From assembly GCA_028583415.1 (NCBI GenBank), contig CM053269.1, positions 57,277,007-57,341,006 of the forward strand: 64,000 nucleotides of DNA. The letters run 5' to 3'. Of the stretch, positions 32,418-45,302 are shown piece by piece; positions within the stretch are counted from its first letter, which is position 1; the number at the start of each line of letters is the position of its first letter. The translations under genes and the position numbers were made by a program. The notes below the pieces were generated by a model that was not told where the DNA came from, ran no database searches, and worked only from the letters and a program-made list of their open reading frames with translations. Origin of the DNA: Protea cynaroides. Taxonomy: Eukaryota > Streptophyta > Magnoliopsida > Proteales > Proteaceae.

Positions 32418-33245
32418 ATGAGATTGAGTTCCATGGATATGCAGGATAGAAAGATGCTATTTGTTGCTATTCCATCTATTTGTGCATCAAGTTCGAACAT
32501 GATCTCAATCTATAATGAAGAAATGATAGTAGCTCGTCGTTTTATAGGCTTTATCATATTTAGTCGAAAGAGTTTAGGTAAGACTTTAAAAGTGACGCTC
32601 GACGGGAGAATCCAGGCTATTCAGGAAGAATCGCAGCAATTCTCCAATCCTAACGAAGTAGTTCTTTCGAAATCCAATGAACAACAACGATTACTTAGGA
32701 TCAGCATGTAAATTTGTGGCACAGTAGTAGAATCATTTGTTAGATTTATGTGGGCTTAATTAATTACCTAAACTAGTTAATTCAGTGGGAATCTGATTGA
32801 CACGGTATAATCGGTTTGGTTTGGTTCGTCACACGGTATGAGATAGGTTTGATAACCTTAATTCTATTGTGGGAAAGGTTTTAGGGTTACATCTGTATTA
32901 TATAAATACAGGGCTAGAGTCCTCACAGCCACGATTAATCAGTTCTCTGCACTCATTAGCAAGAGACGTCAGGATATCTTCTGGAGGTTGTGGAAGACTG
33001 TAGCCGAGGAATTTCGATCAAAGCTTGGAGCGTCGTGGAGCGTATGAATTAATCTCTTCACAGACAGGTATGTCTTTATGATTTATAGTTTATGATTTCT
33101 CTATTGTGTTCTAGGGCAACTGTATGGGATTGGAATGAGTTTTATTGAAACTCTAAACATATAATTTTCTAACATCATTACCAACGGCACGTTGTGTGCC
33201 TAAGTGCGAAAAGACAGGGCAAGCTTTGTTATGCCGAAACCTAAA
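32418..33245 (+). pseudogene. atp4: Mitochondrial atp4 (NUMT), split by a solo LTR
   Basis: The frame from ATG at 32418 encodes the N-terminal part of plant mitochondrial ATP synthase subunit b (atp4, formerly orf25): DMQDRKMLF, AIPSICASS, SIYNEEMIVA, RKSLGKT, LDGRIQAIQEE and NEQQRLLRIS. A TAA follows after about 98 codons. The gene resumes at 33180 (TARCAPKCEKT-like sequence, about 33183-33245) after a 437-bp insert and is then truncated. The nuclear copy lacks a targeting sequence and has stops, so it is dead. Confidence 0.88.
32738..33174. mobile_element. Solo LTR inside the atp4 copy
   Basis: The 437-bp insert begins TGTTAGATTT and ends TTTTCTAACA (TG...CA with inverted TGTTAG/CTAACA). 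TCATT is repeated exactly at 32733-32737 and 33175-33179, the 5-bp duplication of LTR elements. It has a TATA-like ATTATATAAATAC near 32898. No internal region remains: this is what recombination between two LTRs leaves. Orientation appears +, from the TATA position. Confidence 0.88.
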
Positions 33246-33447
33246 AACCCACCCATTGATACCCTTAATAGTAAAATACATCCATATAAGATAAGTATTC
33301 AAGCATCTAGTTTTATTTTATTTTATTTTAATTTTTTGGTAAACATCTAGTTTTAATTAGTGATAGGCCAAATGTTCGATGAAATTTTGTGAATAAACAT
33401 TAAGTTAATCTAAGAGGAATTTTAGTGAAGTGATGACCAACTAAAAC

Positions 33448-33496
<49 letters not shown>

Positions 33497-34561
33497 GAAC
33501 AAATAATTTTAATTTAACATGTGGCTGTTCTTAATTTATTATTTTTTTAATAATGGTCAAAATTACTCTATCAGTCAGCATTACATGTGAACACCATTAA
33601 TCCTACAAATCTAAAGTCGGCACCAACCGGACATGTAGGCGTGAGTACGTGACATGGGACTCGTAGGCAGTTCCCTTTGTAAAGATACTCCAGTTGTAAG
33701 TTTTGATTGGTCTTCTCTTTCCATTATTTTTACTAGAGCTTCACGTTTTCTTTGGCGTGCATGTGCTAATGGCGGGCAACCGCAACTGGATTACGTCCCT
33801 GCGGAATTTCTATCCATGATATTTGTCAACATTGTTGACTTGCACGCACTAGAATTTTATATGGTGATTGCCGTTTGGGAGTAAGATTTGACCGCTCATA
33901 GTGTATCGATACGTGTATTTAAACGATTGATCACGTATTGTTCCTACCCCTAGCTGGTCTAGTTTTGTCTAGGTAGACTCAAAATAGGTTCCCATACGAA
34001 TAGGAATCTATGTTTGGGAATACTTTTGGGGTAAATAAGGAGTTGCGCTTATGTCATTTCTTGCTACTCATGGTGCTGATCAAATGGGGTAGTTCTAAGA
34101 AAATATGATATCGGAGTGAAAAAGTCGGCATGTAGCATATTCTACAATGTCCCCTCGGCTTTAGTTGTGTTCTCCCTTCCTTCTCGTTCCCCATAAGTAC
34201 CCAAATAAACTTATTGCCTGGGGAACCTTGAGCGTCTAATCTTTTCTTCTGCTAGTATATCTAGCTGGCTATCCAGAAACGATTATGTATTCAACTGAAT
34301 CACTTGGTTCATTGATGGAGTCCTATCCAAAGCGGTAGCAGGTTCTTATTAAATTTCCATTTTAAAATTTTAAATTATTAAGTGAAATGATTCTCAAATA
34401 TATAAAACATTTAAGATTCTAAATTTAACTGACGTGGGATTATCCTCAACACTTTGCTTCAAGTATTGCCCTTATTTTGGTTGGCAGTACACGTGATACA
34501 TGGTCCTTCTTTTATTTGACAAACATTTGCCACATTGCTCCACTGATTTTTTTTTTCACAG
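33246..34561. other. Intergenic, AT-rich
   Basis: No gene recognised. Contains an (AT)n tract (about 33452-33491) and a 76-codon frame (33654-33884) without a known domain. Confidence 0.45.
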
Positions 34562-34773
34562 GTCTTGAAGCATTGAATTGGACAACCCTACCTTTGGGCT
34601 ACTACAAGTTGAACCGTGATGCCTCCTTCATGGCAGATTCCCATCGAGATGGTTTTGGGAATATAGTACGTAATTACATTGGTGATCTTATTTTGATAGT
34701 TTTTTTGTTCCAGTTCGTTCGAAAATATTACGGTGGTCGAAGCAAAGGCAATACTCTCAGACCTGAACCATGA
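34562..34773 (+). pseudogene. RNase H-like (RVT_3) fragment
   Basis: Encodes LGYYKLNRDASF and DGFGNIVRN, the start of the RNase H-like domain found at the end of plant LINE-type polyproteins and their derivatives (consensus around KLNxDGS and GxGxxxRD). About 60 residues, with no catalytic remainder; it ends in unrelated sequence. Confidence 0.55.
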
Positions 34774-35570
34774 AATGAGGGGGGGGTTTACTCTCATTTC
34801 TTTCTCTTATTCCCCCACTTCATTTAGGCTATTTTATTTGAATTAAGAATTCAAAATAAACTATTATATTACGAACGTAAAATAAATAATGGTCAATTAT
34901 AATAGAACATGGGCCAAAGGGTTGTGCTTTTTTTTTTCCATTATAGATCGATTAGTAGGATTGAGACGGTTAACATAAGATCGAATAACATAACTAATTA
35001 TAGACCAATTGATTTATATCATTAAAGCTTGTTAATAGACAGATTAATATTAGATCAGTCGCACCAAATATAAATATTTCTATTTCTAGTAAAATGAAAA
35101 TCAATATATCGATTATGATAAAATATGTATTAAATTGATGATGACGGATTAGACCAAATCCAAACTGATGGATTAACACCCGTCACTACCACCGACGCTC
35201 TTGCTGGGGCAGACTAGCCGTTTTACCACACCTTCGTTTCGGGAAACTCTTCTATGCACCGCCCGTCGTTACGCGCTGATCGGGTCCCACATTTCATCTT
35301 CTGATGTGATGCGTTAGATCAGAACCGCCGTTCGCCACTCTCTTACGCCACTTGGCAAGATCTATGGCTATCACTATCCTCGGCCTAACTGTATGGACAT
35401 GGCTAAAGTCCAACGAGTTAGTCGAGCATATACTCGAGCATATACAGAGCCAGCTTTAAAGGACAGGATATAGGGTCCCACCAAATAACGCGGAGCAATG
35501 AGTAATTCCTCTCTTGTGAAATTCCGAAATTGTTCCAGGATTTTCGGTAGTCATAAGGTGTCGTTGATGG

Positions 35571-35577
35571 TATATAA
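35571..35577 (+). promoter_or_regulatory. Candidate TATA box of the FERONIA-like gene
   Basis: TATATAA about 290 bases before a leader donor (GAAG followed by GTATTT at 35865). The leader intron ends at the CAG at 36354-36356, 57 bases before the start codon. Long leader introns often raise expression of plant receptor-kinase genes; here this is inference. Confidence 0.45.
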
Positions 35578-36413
35578 GTAAAGAAGTAAGAGTGTCTTGT
35601 CCGTTAGTTGCTGTTCTTGAATGGAAGCATACTGGCATAGTCCTGATAACTGATATTTATGAAAAGATGGAGGGTAAATCAGTCATATAAATTTACAACT
35701 AGACCAAAACCATTAACGCGGATATCAGCTGTTCAAGCAAGCATAAGCTTTCTGGTTTTTGTTGTTTGCTTGAAGCAATCGTAGAGTTTGAAACCCTCGC
35801 AAATTTCTGGACATTTGGAGGATATTTTCCGGGGTTGTCGTCTTCATTCTCTGCTTTTTTGAAGGTATTTCTCGTATTCGATCTCTTCCTATCCTGCAAT
35901 TTTATCTTCGATAATGGCTTGAAATCTCCTTTCTTCGATCATAAATATTGAAGGTTTTTAGTGCATTTCACTATTAACCACCTCCGGATTTTCCTTTTTT
36001 CTTGGAAAGATTATTCTTGGCTATTGGTTTGGTCTTCTTCGTATATTTAGCATAATACTGTAAAGCAGTTCGTTGATGAATCTGAGTACTTAGGATGGCA
36101 AAGTTCTGTTCCCCATTTTTTGGTCGAAGCCCTAGATAGGGGGCCAAGGACGTAGATCTTCTCTTTATTTCCGTAAATTCCGAGTTTTGCTCTCTCGGTC
36201 GCTTCCATTCTTTGTCTGATTAGTTTCGCGGAACCTTTTTCGTTATCCTTTTTCCCTTTTTGGGTCTATCGATTAATCTCTCGTTATGCCTGTCCGATTA
36301 AGTGAATAGTGGCCATGCATTCCCTTGTGGGTTCTTGAAGTGAGCGTACATTTCAGGTTCTGTTGGAAAAAGAAAAAAAAAACAACTTTCTTAGGTTCTC
36401 TTCTCTCTGATCG

Positions 36414-39098
36414 ATGGAGATAACCAATAAGAATCATCCTGTGTCGATTATCATCTCTCTATCATTTTTCTCCTTCTTATTTCATGTAGTTTGTGCCGAC
36501 AATTCATCATTTGTCCCAGGTGACAAGATCCTCTTGAACTGTGGCGCATCCCCTGATACTGTGGATTCGGACGGTCTGAAATGGACCTCCGACATCAATT
36601 CCAAGTTTGTGGCTGATGGGGATAACTCATTTGCATCCCCAGCTGCCACTCAAGATCCCTCTGTTCCTGAAGTCCCTTACATGACTGCAAGGATCTTCCA
36701 CTCTGAATTCACTTATAGCTTCCCTGTTGCCTCCGGCCGCAAATTTGTCCGTCTCTATTTCTACCCAGGATCTTATGCTGGCCTTAATGCCTCTGATTCT
36801 CTCTTTACTGTCACCTCCGGGGAATATACTCTACTGAAAAATTTCAGTGTTTCCCAGACTACTCAGGCTTTGAACTTCGCCTTCCTCGTCAAAGAATTCT
36901 CTGTCAATACAGATAGTGAAAGATTGAACATTACCTTCACACCATCAAAGACTTCTAATGCCTATGCCTTTGTGAATGGGATTGAGATTGTGTCAATGCC
37001 TGACATTTATAGTACTACTGATGGAAGTGTGTCTATTGTTGGTCTAGCTACTCCATTCACTATTGACAACAGTACTGCTCTTGAAAATGTTTTCCGGCTA
37101 AATGTTGGTGGAAATCTTATTTCACCAGCAGGGGATACTGGCATGTTGAGGTCTTGGTCTGATGATTCGCCGTATATCTATGGTGCGGCATTTGGTGTGA
37201 CTGATCCGGCAAACTCCACATCCATGATTCATTACCCTAAGGGCATGCCTAGCTATGTTGCACCAGTGGATGTATATGCCACTTCTAGGGCAATGGGTCC
37301 AGATCCAAACGTCAATCTGAATTACAACCTGACATGGATTTTCACAGTCGACTCAGGGTTTTACTACCTGGTGAGGCTTCATTTCTGTGCGTTTGAGTAC
37401 AACAAGATTAATGAGAGGGTGTTTGACATCTTCCTCAATAATCAGACTGCAGAAAAGGCAGCAGATGTGCTTGCCTGGACTGGAGTAAGTGGAGTTCCAT
37501 TGTATAGGGATTATGTGGTTTTAATGCCCAAGGCGAAAGGCCAGCAGGATATTTGGCTTGCAATGCATCCTAATGTGGAATCGAAGCCCAGTTATTATAA
37601 TGCACTCTTAAATGGGTTGGAGATTTTTAAGGTGAGTGATACCACTGGAAACCTTGCTGGCCCTAATCCGATTCCTGCTCCGGTGCAAAAAGTGATAAAC
37701 CCAGCTCTGGCTACACCACCTTCTAGCTCACTTGGCTTGAAGAATCAAGCTGTTGTCATCACTGGAAGTGTTGTAGGTGGTATCACTGTTGTCTGTCTCC
37801 TTTGTTTCATTGTGTTTGCTGTATGCCGACGCAAGAGGCAAGGGAAGGATTCCAGTTCAAGTGATGGACCATCTGGCTGGCTTCCTCTTTCACTTTATGG
37901 AAATTCGCACTCTTCAGGATCTGCCAAGACAAACACTACAGGAAGCTATGCTTCTTCCATTCCTGCAAACCTTTGCCGTCACTTCTCATTTGCTGAAATC
38001 AAGTCTGCGACCAAAAACTTTGATGAGGCACTGCTCCTTGGTGTAGGTGGTTTTGGTAAAGTCTACAAGGGTGAAATTGATGGTGGAACGACTAAGGTTG
38101 CAATCAAGCGTGGGAACCCACTGGCTGAGCAGGGTATACATGAATTCCAAACAGAAATTGAGATGCTTTCGAAGCTACGACACCGCCACCTAGTCTCATT
38201 GATTGGTTACTGTGAAGAGAACACTGAAATGATCCTTGTCTATGATTACATGGCACATGGGACGCTCCGGGAACACCTCTACAAGACCCAAAAGCCACCA
38301 CTCCCATGGAAGCAAAGGCTTGAAATCTGCATTGGAGCCGCTAGGGGATTACACTACCTCCACACTGGTGCCAAACATAATATCATCCACAGAGATGTCA
38401 AGACAACAAACATACTCTTGGATGAGAAGTGGGTAGCCAAGGTTTCCGATTTTGGGTTGTCAAAGACAGGACCAACATTGGATCACACTCATGTCAGTAC
38501 CGTTGTAAAGGGTAGCTTTGGGTATTTGGATCCGGAGTATTTCCGACGGCAGCAGCTGACAGATAAATCAGATGTGTACTCATTTGGGGTGGTACTGTTT
38601 GAGCTCCTGTGCGCAAGGCCGGCATTGAATCCAACACTGCCGAAGGAACAAGTGAGCTTGGCAGAATGGGCATTACATTGCCAAAAGAAGGGGATGCTTG
38701 ACCAGATCGTTGACCCATATCTGAAGGGGAAGATTGCTCCAGAGTGCTTCAAAAAGTTTGCAGAGACAGCAGAAAAGTGTGTGGCAGATCAGGGGATAGA
38801 CCGGCCATCAATGGGTGATGTGCTGTGGAATCTTGAATTTGCATTACGGTTGCAGGAGAGCGCGGAAGAGAGTGGCGGAGTTCAGAGTGACATGGACATG
38901 GACATGGACATGGAGGATATTCCATTCAAGAAAAGCAGTGGAGGAAAGGACCCAGATTGGTATGAGAAGAACATAGCGGATTCAAGTAGCAGTGGGATGA
39001 CAAAGAGCATTGGAGGCAGAAGCCTTGCGAGCGAGGATTCGGATGGTTTGACACCCAGTGCTGTGTTTTCACAGATAATGAACCCGGAAGGACGTTGA
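36414..39098 (+). CDS. FER: FERONIA-like malectin receptor kinase (CrRLK1L family)
   Basis: An uninterrupted 894-codon frame. Layout: signal peptide about 1-28; tandem malectin-like ectodomain about 35-410 (CGASPDTVDSDGLKW, VPYMTARIF, SGRKFVRLYFYP, ENVFRLNVGG, YVAPVDVYATSRAMG, FYYLVRLHFC); membrane span about 446-471; Ser/Thr kinase about 530-803 with the glycine loop GVGGFGKVY (543 on), VAIK lysine (565), HRD (659-661), DFG (679-681). The tail keeps the GGRSLASEDSDGLTP block, ending NPEGR, as in FERONIA. The family senses cell-wall state and RALF peptides at the plasma membrane with GPI-anchored partners and signals through ROP GTPases. A (DM)4-type acidic repeat sits near residue 826. The nearest match I recognise is FERONIA over the whole length, ahead of THESEUS or HERK types. 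The first ATG is used: it leads straight into the signal peptide. Confidence 0.95.
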   Translation: MEITNKNHPVSIIISLSFFSFLFHVVCADNSSFVPGDKILLNCGASPDTVDSDGLKWTSDINSKFVADGDNSFASPAATQDPSVPEVPYMTARIFHSEFTYSFPVASGRKFVRLYFYPGSYAGLNASDSLFTVTSGEYTLLKNFSVSQTTQALNFAFLVKEFSVNTDSERLNITFTPSKTSNAYAFVNGIEIVSMPDIYSTTDGSVSIVGLATPFTIDNSTALENVFRLNVGGNLISPAGDTGMLRSWSDDSPYIYGAAFGVTDPANSTSMIHYPKGMPSYVAPVDVYATSRAMGPDPNVNLNYNLTWIFTVDSGFYYLVRLHFCAFEYNKINERVFDIFLNNQTAEKAADVLAWTGVSGVPLYRDYVVLMPKAKGQQDIWLAMHPNVESKPSYYNALLNGLEIFKVSDTTGNLAGPNPIPAPVQKVINPALATPPSSSLGLKNQAVVITGSVVGGITVVCLLCFIVFAVCRRKRQGKDSSSSDGPSGWLPLSLYGNSHSSGSAKTNTTGSYASSIPANLCRHFSFAEIKSATKNFDEALLLGVGGFGKVYKGEIDGGTTKVAIKRGNPLAEQGIHEFQTEIEMLSKLRHRHLVSLIGYCEENTEMILVYDYMAHGTLREHLYKTQKPPLPWKQRLEICIGAARGLHYLHTGAKHNIIHRDVKTTNILLDEKWVAKVSDFGLSKTGPTLDHTHVSTVVKGSFGYLDPEYFRRQQLTDKSDVYSFGVVLFELLCARPALNPTLPKEQVSLAEWALHCQKKGMLDQIVDPYLKGKIAPECFKKFAETAEKCVADQGIDRPSMGDVLWNLEFALRLQESAEESGGVQSDMDMDMDMEDIPFKKSSGGKDPDWYEKNIADSSSSGMTKSIGGRSLASEDSDGLTPSAVFSQIMNPEGR

Positions 39099-41223
39099 AA
39101 GCTCTGCCCTGGAAGCTGTTCAAAACAAAACAAAGAGATTACTCCTGTTGTTTTTCCTTCTTTTTTTTTTTTAGGTTGTCGGGGGGAAGATATTGTTATG
39201 GCGATGGCTTTTTGTAATTTATATAGCGTAAGCTCTAAAGAAGCCTGTAGGTGATAATGTATTAATTTGATCTTTGAAATTGGTATTGACTATTATTATT
39301 GTTGTTGCTGAGAATTATTTGAAGTATGTTTATTTTGTCTTCTCTCTGATGAAGTTAGACGAGACTGAACTGTCAAAACAGGGGTGGTTGTGAGTTCTGA
39401 TGGTGGATGCCATGTGATACACGTAAAAACTATCCACCACCAATGGATGGTCGACCCATGGCAAATGACGTGTTAAAGATCAAACCAATGCATTTTGATC
39501 GTGGGGATTTATGTTTTTTTTTTCTCTCTAAATTCCCACCTTATAAATAACACACATACTAATGCTAGTATAACATTTTTATTGTTGTCCGATCTCTGAT
39601 CAAGCATCGAAAAACACCATTCGACCATGGCGCCCAATCCTTCAGATTTCAGTGACAACACATGCATGCATGCATGCATGGTATCAGTCTTATCGATGAT
39701 AGAAGAGTCGAAGACAAAGATCACTTACATGGTAGAAACCAGTCAAAACTTGAGGTTGACCCACGTTGTTGAAGCCCCAGAGACCGGTCAAACGATCAAT
39801 ACATGTAAGAGCATATGATTATTGGACAAAAATGCTAAGCTCCTTATATATATTAGAAAAAAATAAATTAAAAAAAAAAAAAAAAAGGTGCAAAGCGGCC
39901 CAAACATTTATCTTGGATAGTTGGTGATTGCATGAGCTAGTAGTATAAACTAGCCAAAAAGACGTCGTCAATTCACGGGTTGAATAAAGCATTATCATTG
40001 ATCCCTGTACGTTGGCCATTTGATGCGTCAATCGTCTTTTTTTTTTTTTTTTTTTTTTTCACATATCCAACCAATGATTACAAAGGAGCCACAGTGAGTG
40101 ATAGTCGGTTGACAAGTTACGTTTGAAAGTCAAGAAAATTTTTTATATATAAGTAATGACTAATGACGAAACAACGATGAATTTATAGGTATCTATGGTG
40201 GTCCAACCAAAATCGTTTTAACTATTTATAATATCTTAAGAAGGTTATTATTCCCTACTTCAAGTGAAGAGGGAAAATGCAATTACATAAAATTTTGCTT
40301 CAGGGTAGAATGATTTGGCAACTCTAACTGCATCAGCCGCTTGTTGAATTTGCTGCATCACCATGTATATCCATACATACTTATGTCTGATCACGATTGT
40401 GCACTCCCATAATATTAGATTTTAAAGCTCTATTTTACCATCTGGACAAATTCCACCATTCCATGATTTATTCAAAAGATCAGATCCCATGATAGACTAG
40501 ATTCTCTCTTCACCATGGATGAAGAAAAACTTGGCCTTCTTTTTTTATATATATTTTTTAATTTTCTAATTATTACTAAGAGGTGAAGATGGCACTCATT
40601 CCTTGGTATGTTGTGTTGGACTCCCAGACACTCCACCAGGGAAGCTCATGGGCCAGAGAAGAATCAAAAGATAGTAATTTTTGCCCATATTTTGTTGAAA
40701 TGAAAACTTCTCATCACATGTCCCAGACTCCCCAGTGGAGGTGTTATTAAGTGTCAACATTGAATTTTGAAAGATAATACTGTTTCAGTTATTCTATATT
40801 TGTATTGTATCTTATGAAAATAGTTACAGACGATTGCAGACAAGGGTTGAAATAGTATTTTCTTTGTTTTATGCAAGAGTATGAATATTTATAAACTCTC
40901 TATAGGCAAATCATACAAGTAAATAACTGCATTTTCAACACCTTTTAGAAGTAAACCCAACTGGGGAGCAGACTTGCTTGTACAATAAAAGATCTTTCTT
41001 TACTACCGAGATTTTGAACAGTGAGTGCCCTCAATTCCATCTCAGGTTCTCAAACAATTAGAGAGGATTCATCTAATTATTCAATTGATTTTTCAAAAGA
41101 AGACATGACACACTTCAGAATTGAGGGGGCGAAAAGAACGGAGAAGAAGGAAGGGGGGAGGGGGATTTACAAGACAAGCAGCGTAGTACATAAATACTCA
41201 CAGTAAAGCAATCATTTAGAATC
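39099..41223. other. Intergenic between two convergent genes
   Basis: Convergent 3' ends of the FERONIA-like gene (+) and the thioredoxin gene (-). AT-rich, with a (CATG)n block near 39661-39680 and T/A-runs near 39868 and 40037. No gene recognised. Confidence 0.5.
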
Positions 41224-44200
41224 CTAGGCTACCGACTCTGCAATCTTGATTATCTTCCTCTGTAGCTCTGGCTTGTTGGCACCCACAAGTTTGTCGACTT
41301 GCTGCCCATCTCTAAGAAAGAAAAAGGTTGGAGTTGCTCGGATATCCCATGAAGAGCTAAATTCCTGCATCATAGCAGAAAACAGAACAGTTCCACCATA
41401 AAATAACTTCTGACATAGTGTATAAGAAAATGCATATGGAGTTCATTTACTGGGTGGCCACACAACTAAATGCCTCCTGTTCATAACATTGGTGGAGCTC
41501 ATCTCTTAGGATAGTTGAACAGACCTTTGCTGGGGAAAGGTAAAGTGTTTTTAACAGAGGTCTGTGTAATCAAGAAGGAATCCTGAAATGTTAAACATTT
41601 AAATGAATTTGACCACTGCCCCAAAAGCTGACTTGATGTGTTCCTGACTTGGACTCATCAGAAGACTGCTGTCCTCGTTTCATTTGGCAATAGGATTTAC
41701 AACTGAATAGCAAACTTTGAAAATAAAAAGTCTCTTGCCTAAATTTGGAAGAGGAAAGGCTCTTTTGAATTTGTGAGGACAATCCCTATGCACTTAGGTA
41801 CCACAAATGTACCCAACACAAACAATGGATGCACATAGAGAAAACCAAATGGGAAGTATAGGTATCACTTACAGTTAGCTCATCAACATCCACAGTTAGA
41901 AACATGAGCGCATCGTATTTCTGAGAGAGCTCACTGTAAAGTGGTGCAATAATTTTACAGGGACCACACCATGACGCACTGAAATTCACCACAACCTGTT
42001 GAAACAGAAAATAGTCAGTTCAAATAAGAGAACTCTATCAAGAAATAGAGGATGACGTTGGACAAAAAAAATTAAAGCAGCATGGATGAAGTGGGAAGGT
42101 GAGTCTGGAGTGTTGTGTGATCAACTTATTCCTTTAAATCTCGAAGGAAAATTTTATAGGACAATTACGATCAATAATAATGTATAAAGCTGAATTGGAC
42201 AGTGAAGAAACAACATATAAACAAACTTACTCAACCAAAAAACATGTAAACAAACTTAGTATAGCTGAAATATAGATGCTGAGATGGATGAGTGGTAAAA
42301 CTAGAAAAGTAAAAATAAGGAATGAACAAATTAGGGCTAATTAAGGAGTAGCTCTAATAAATGACAAATTGAGAGAATGTCATTTGAGGTGGCACGAACA
42401 CGTATAACAAAGGCCTTTGAATGCTCCAGTAGGAATAGTGATATGATTTAGCATAGATGAGCTAAAAGAGCTAGGGATAGGCATAAATGAACTTAGGAGA
42501 AGTGGTGAGGAAAGACATGCATAGCTTAGGACTAATAACAAGTATGTCTTGACTAGAGCTAATTGGAGAAAGAAAATCCATGTAGCCGACCCCATTTAGT
42601 GGGGATAAGGCTGAGTTGACCAGAGAAAGAAGAGAATTCAAGGTATTCAATTTAAAGAAAAGATAGATAAAGAAAACATAAGACTTTAAAGAAGGAAAGT
42701 TCATCACAAAGCACAAATTTGGAAAGGCAAATCCGCAATCTCAAATGGCTTTGTATATCAACAAAGCACTCTAATAGTAGTTCAGCATGTCTTATATGTC
42801 AGAGAGAGTAATCAAAACCAGCTTCATTAGGTGATCACCTCCACAGTTAGTATTTCAGCATTTGGGAAATTGGGAAAATATTTTGAAGTATGCATGCATG
42901 CAACATTTACATGGAGACAGACAAATAAGCTGCCATTGTTCTGGCCTGTCTTTTCCTGAGAACCATATTGTTACTTTATTAGTGTATCAAACATCATGTG
43001 GAAAAATTGATACATGTTTCATCACTTTTCAATTATGTGGCCTTTACACCTTTACTTTTAAGAGAAGTTGGCGTAGTACACAAAGATTAACAATCTAGGA
43101 TTCCAGCCGCTATAGATTCGATGGTGATGGAAAGACTATCGATTTAAGGAAAAGCGGATAACTGATGTACAAATGTGCCAATACATGGAAAGAAATTACA
43201 ATTCATTTTGACCCATAGCAAGCAAAGTGAAGACCATACTCAGGCGATCTCTAGAATTATTATCACAAACAATGCTTCCAAGCTAGGGGCAATCGGTACT
43301 CTACACATGAGATCATTGAGGAATGACACCTGGTAACGACTGGAGTGGCAGTCCTGTTTGTAAAACTTGAAGAGAATACCTTTCATCAAGAATCCCAATA
43401 TTCCTCCCTTTAAAACAGCTCCAGCTCATGGCAGCAGGGAGTAACCATAGTCTGCAGTCTGGTTCATCTAACATAGATTGCAATTCACTGATTTTTTTTC
43501 TGGATATATGAGAAATATAGCTTTGCTTCATAATTCACTAAATGAATTATGATTAGTGAATTATGAAAACAATTGGAGCAGCCTCCATAGAACTTTTTTC
43601 CTGCTCCTCTAATCCATTCAAACGATTTCCTTGTGCAGCCACTGGATGCTAAAACTGTAAAGGATTGTAATCTTAGCAACCTTGTCAATGATAGATTGAT
43701 TTGACCCAACAAACTATGTACGGCGACCTTTTAAAACATAGATTGATTTTGACACAACAAACTAAGTAGGAAAGAAATGGGGATCTTCTTTCAAATAATT
43801 ATCAAATATCAACGGCAAGGGAAGAAGGCAGGTCTAGAAAGAATTCGGGTGCTCCACATGTGACATGACAGCTCAGAACCATGACTCATTAGGTTCAATA
43901 AGATTAGAAGGAATTAGCACAAAAGGCACTTTTTCAATCCCCTATCAATGGGCATCAAACCAAAGAAAGGTGTGGCCAAACAGGTAAGTTCTTGTTCTAA
44001 GAAAGCTAACAGACCGAATTATACATCTCTTCAATCAGGAGCATCCATGTTACCCCCTCTTTCATAATAGTTACCACAATGCCCCTCTCATGGTCCACCT
44101 TCTAACCAAAATAGGGAAAAGCTAACAAAGAGAGCTCCCTTACCAACCATCACCCAAAAATCCCAAGAACCCCGACCTACCTTGTAGTATATGCCATTCG

Positions 44201-45260
44201 AGGAAATTCCTGTGAAATTAGTAATTGCTTACAATATGCTTAACCAATAGGAGGAATTAACTTCGCAGAGCTAGTTACAAGAGCTTCTATTGAAGCAGAA
44301 TATGTATGTTTCTCTTTCTTAACAAGTAACCTTCTTTTCTAGACAATGCAAGTAATGCAGGCCCAATATTAAATTTGAGCCAGGATTTAGTATTAAGTTG
44401 GGTTGGCAAAAAAAAAAATTGGGTTTAGAAGCACAGGCTTAGAATTCACCAACTCGTCTTGACATATGCCCCATCACAAGCAATGGCGACGAATAGAAAA
44501 GAAGGAAGTGAGAAGTCACCACAATTGGCGTGAAAGAGATTAAAAAAGGGCAAACTTGGACGTAACGGTGAGAGAAAAATTGGACGTAAATAATAAAAGA
44601 GCACCAAATAGAGTTGAACTCAAAGATAGAGGCAATTCTGGAAATTCAGAAAATAAGGCTTCTTCTTCAAACCACGATAAGAGCTGAAACAGAAAAAATC
44701 CAGTGGAAATAAATGGGGTCTCAAACAACGTATCTCCTCCAATATCGATTCAATGGAACAAAAATTCTAGGACCAGGTTTGTAATAAACCTCTCTATGAA
44801 ATCCATCCGAGCATCTCTCAATTCAGTCAACAAAAATTCAAATAAGAACGACTGAGGTAGAACCTGGCACAAGTTACTGTAGCAGACCTGAAACTGGGTT
44901 TGTAACTCACAGCAGGGGGAGTCAATGGGTACGGAACTCTAGGGCTTCGGTCGCCCTAGGGTAGAGAACTATTACCCAAAGTCTCAGGCCGATCTGAGTT
45001 GTATCAATGGAGTGCTAACGAAATTTCTCAAACCATCAAATACCACCAGTTTCGGGGAAAAGAACACAACAGTCGACCACCACTGGTACGCAGCAATAAC
45101 ACTCAAAAACATTCATCATCTTCATCGAAACCCTAGTTCTTCTACATCTACGAACTAGAGTTTCACCATAATCCAGAGAACCCAGATACGACTCTCAAAA
45201 CGGCAACCCCGTTTACCGTTTTAATACCATGTAACAAAGTAAAGAAATAAGAGAGAAGAA

Positions 45261-45302
<42 letters not shown>

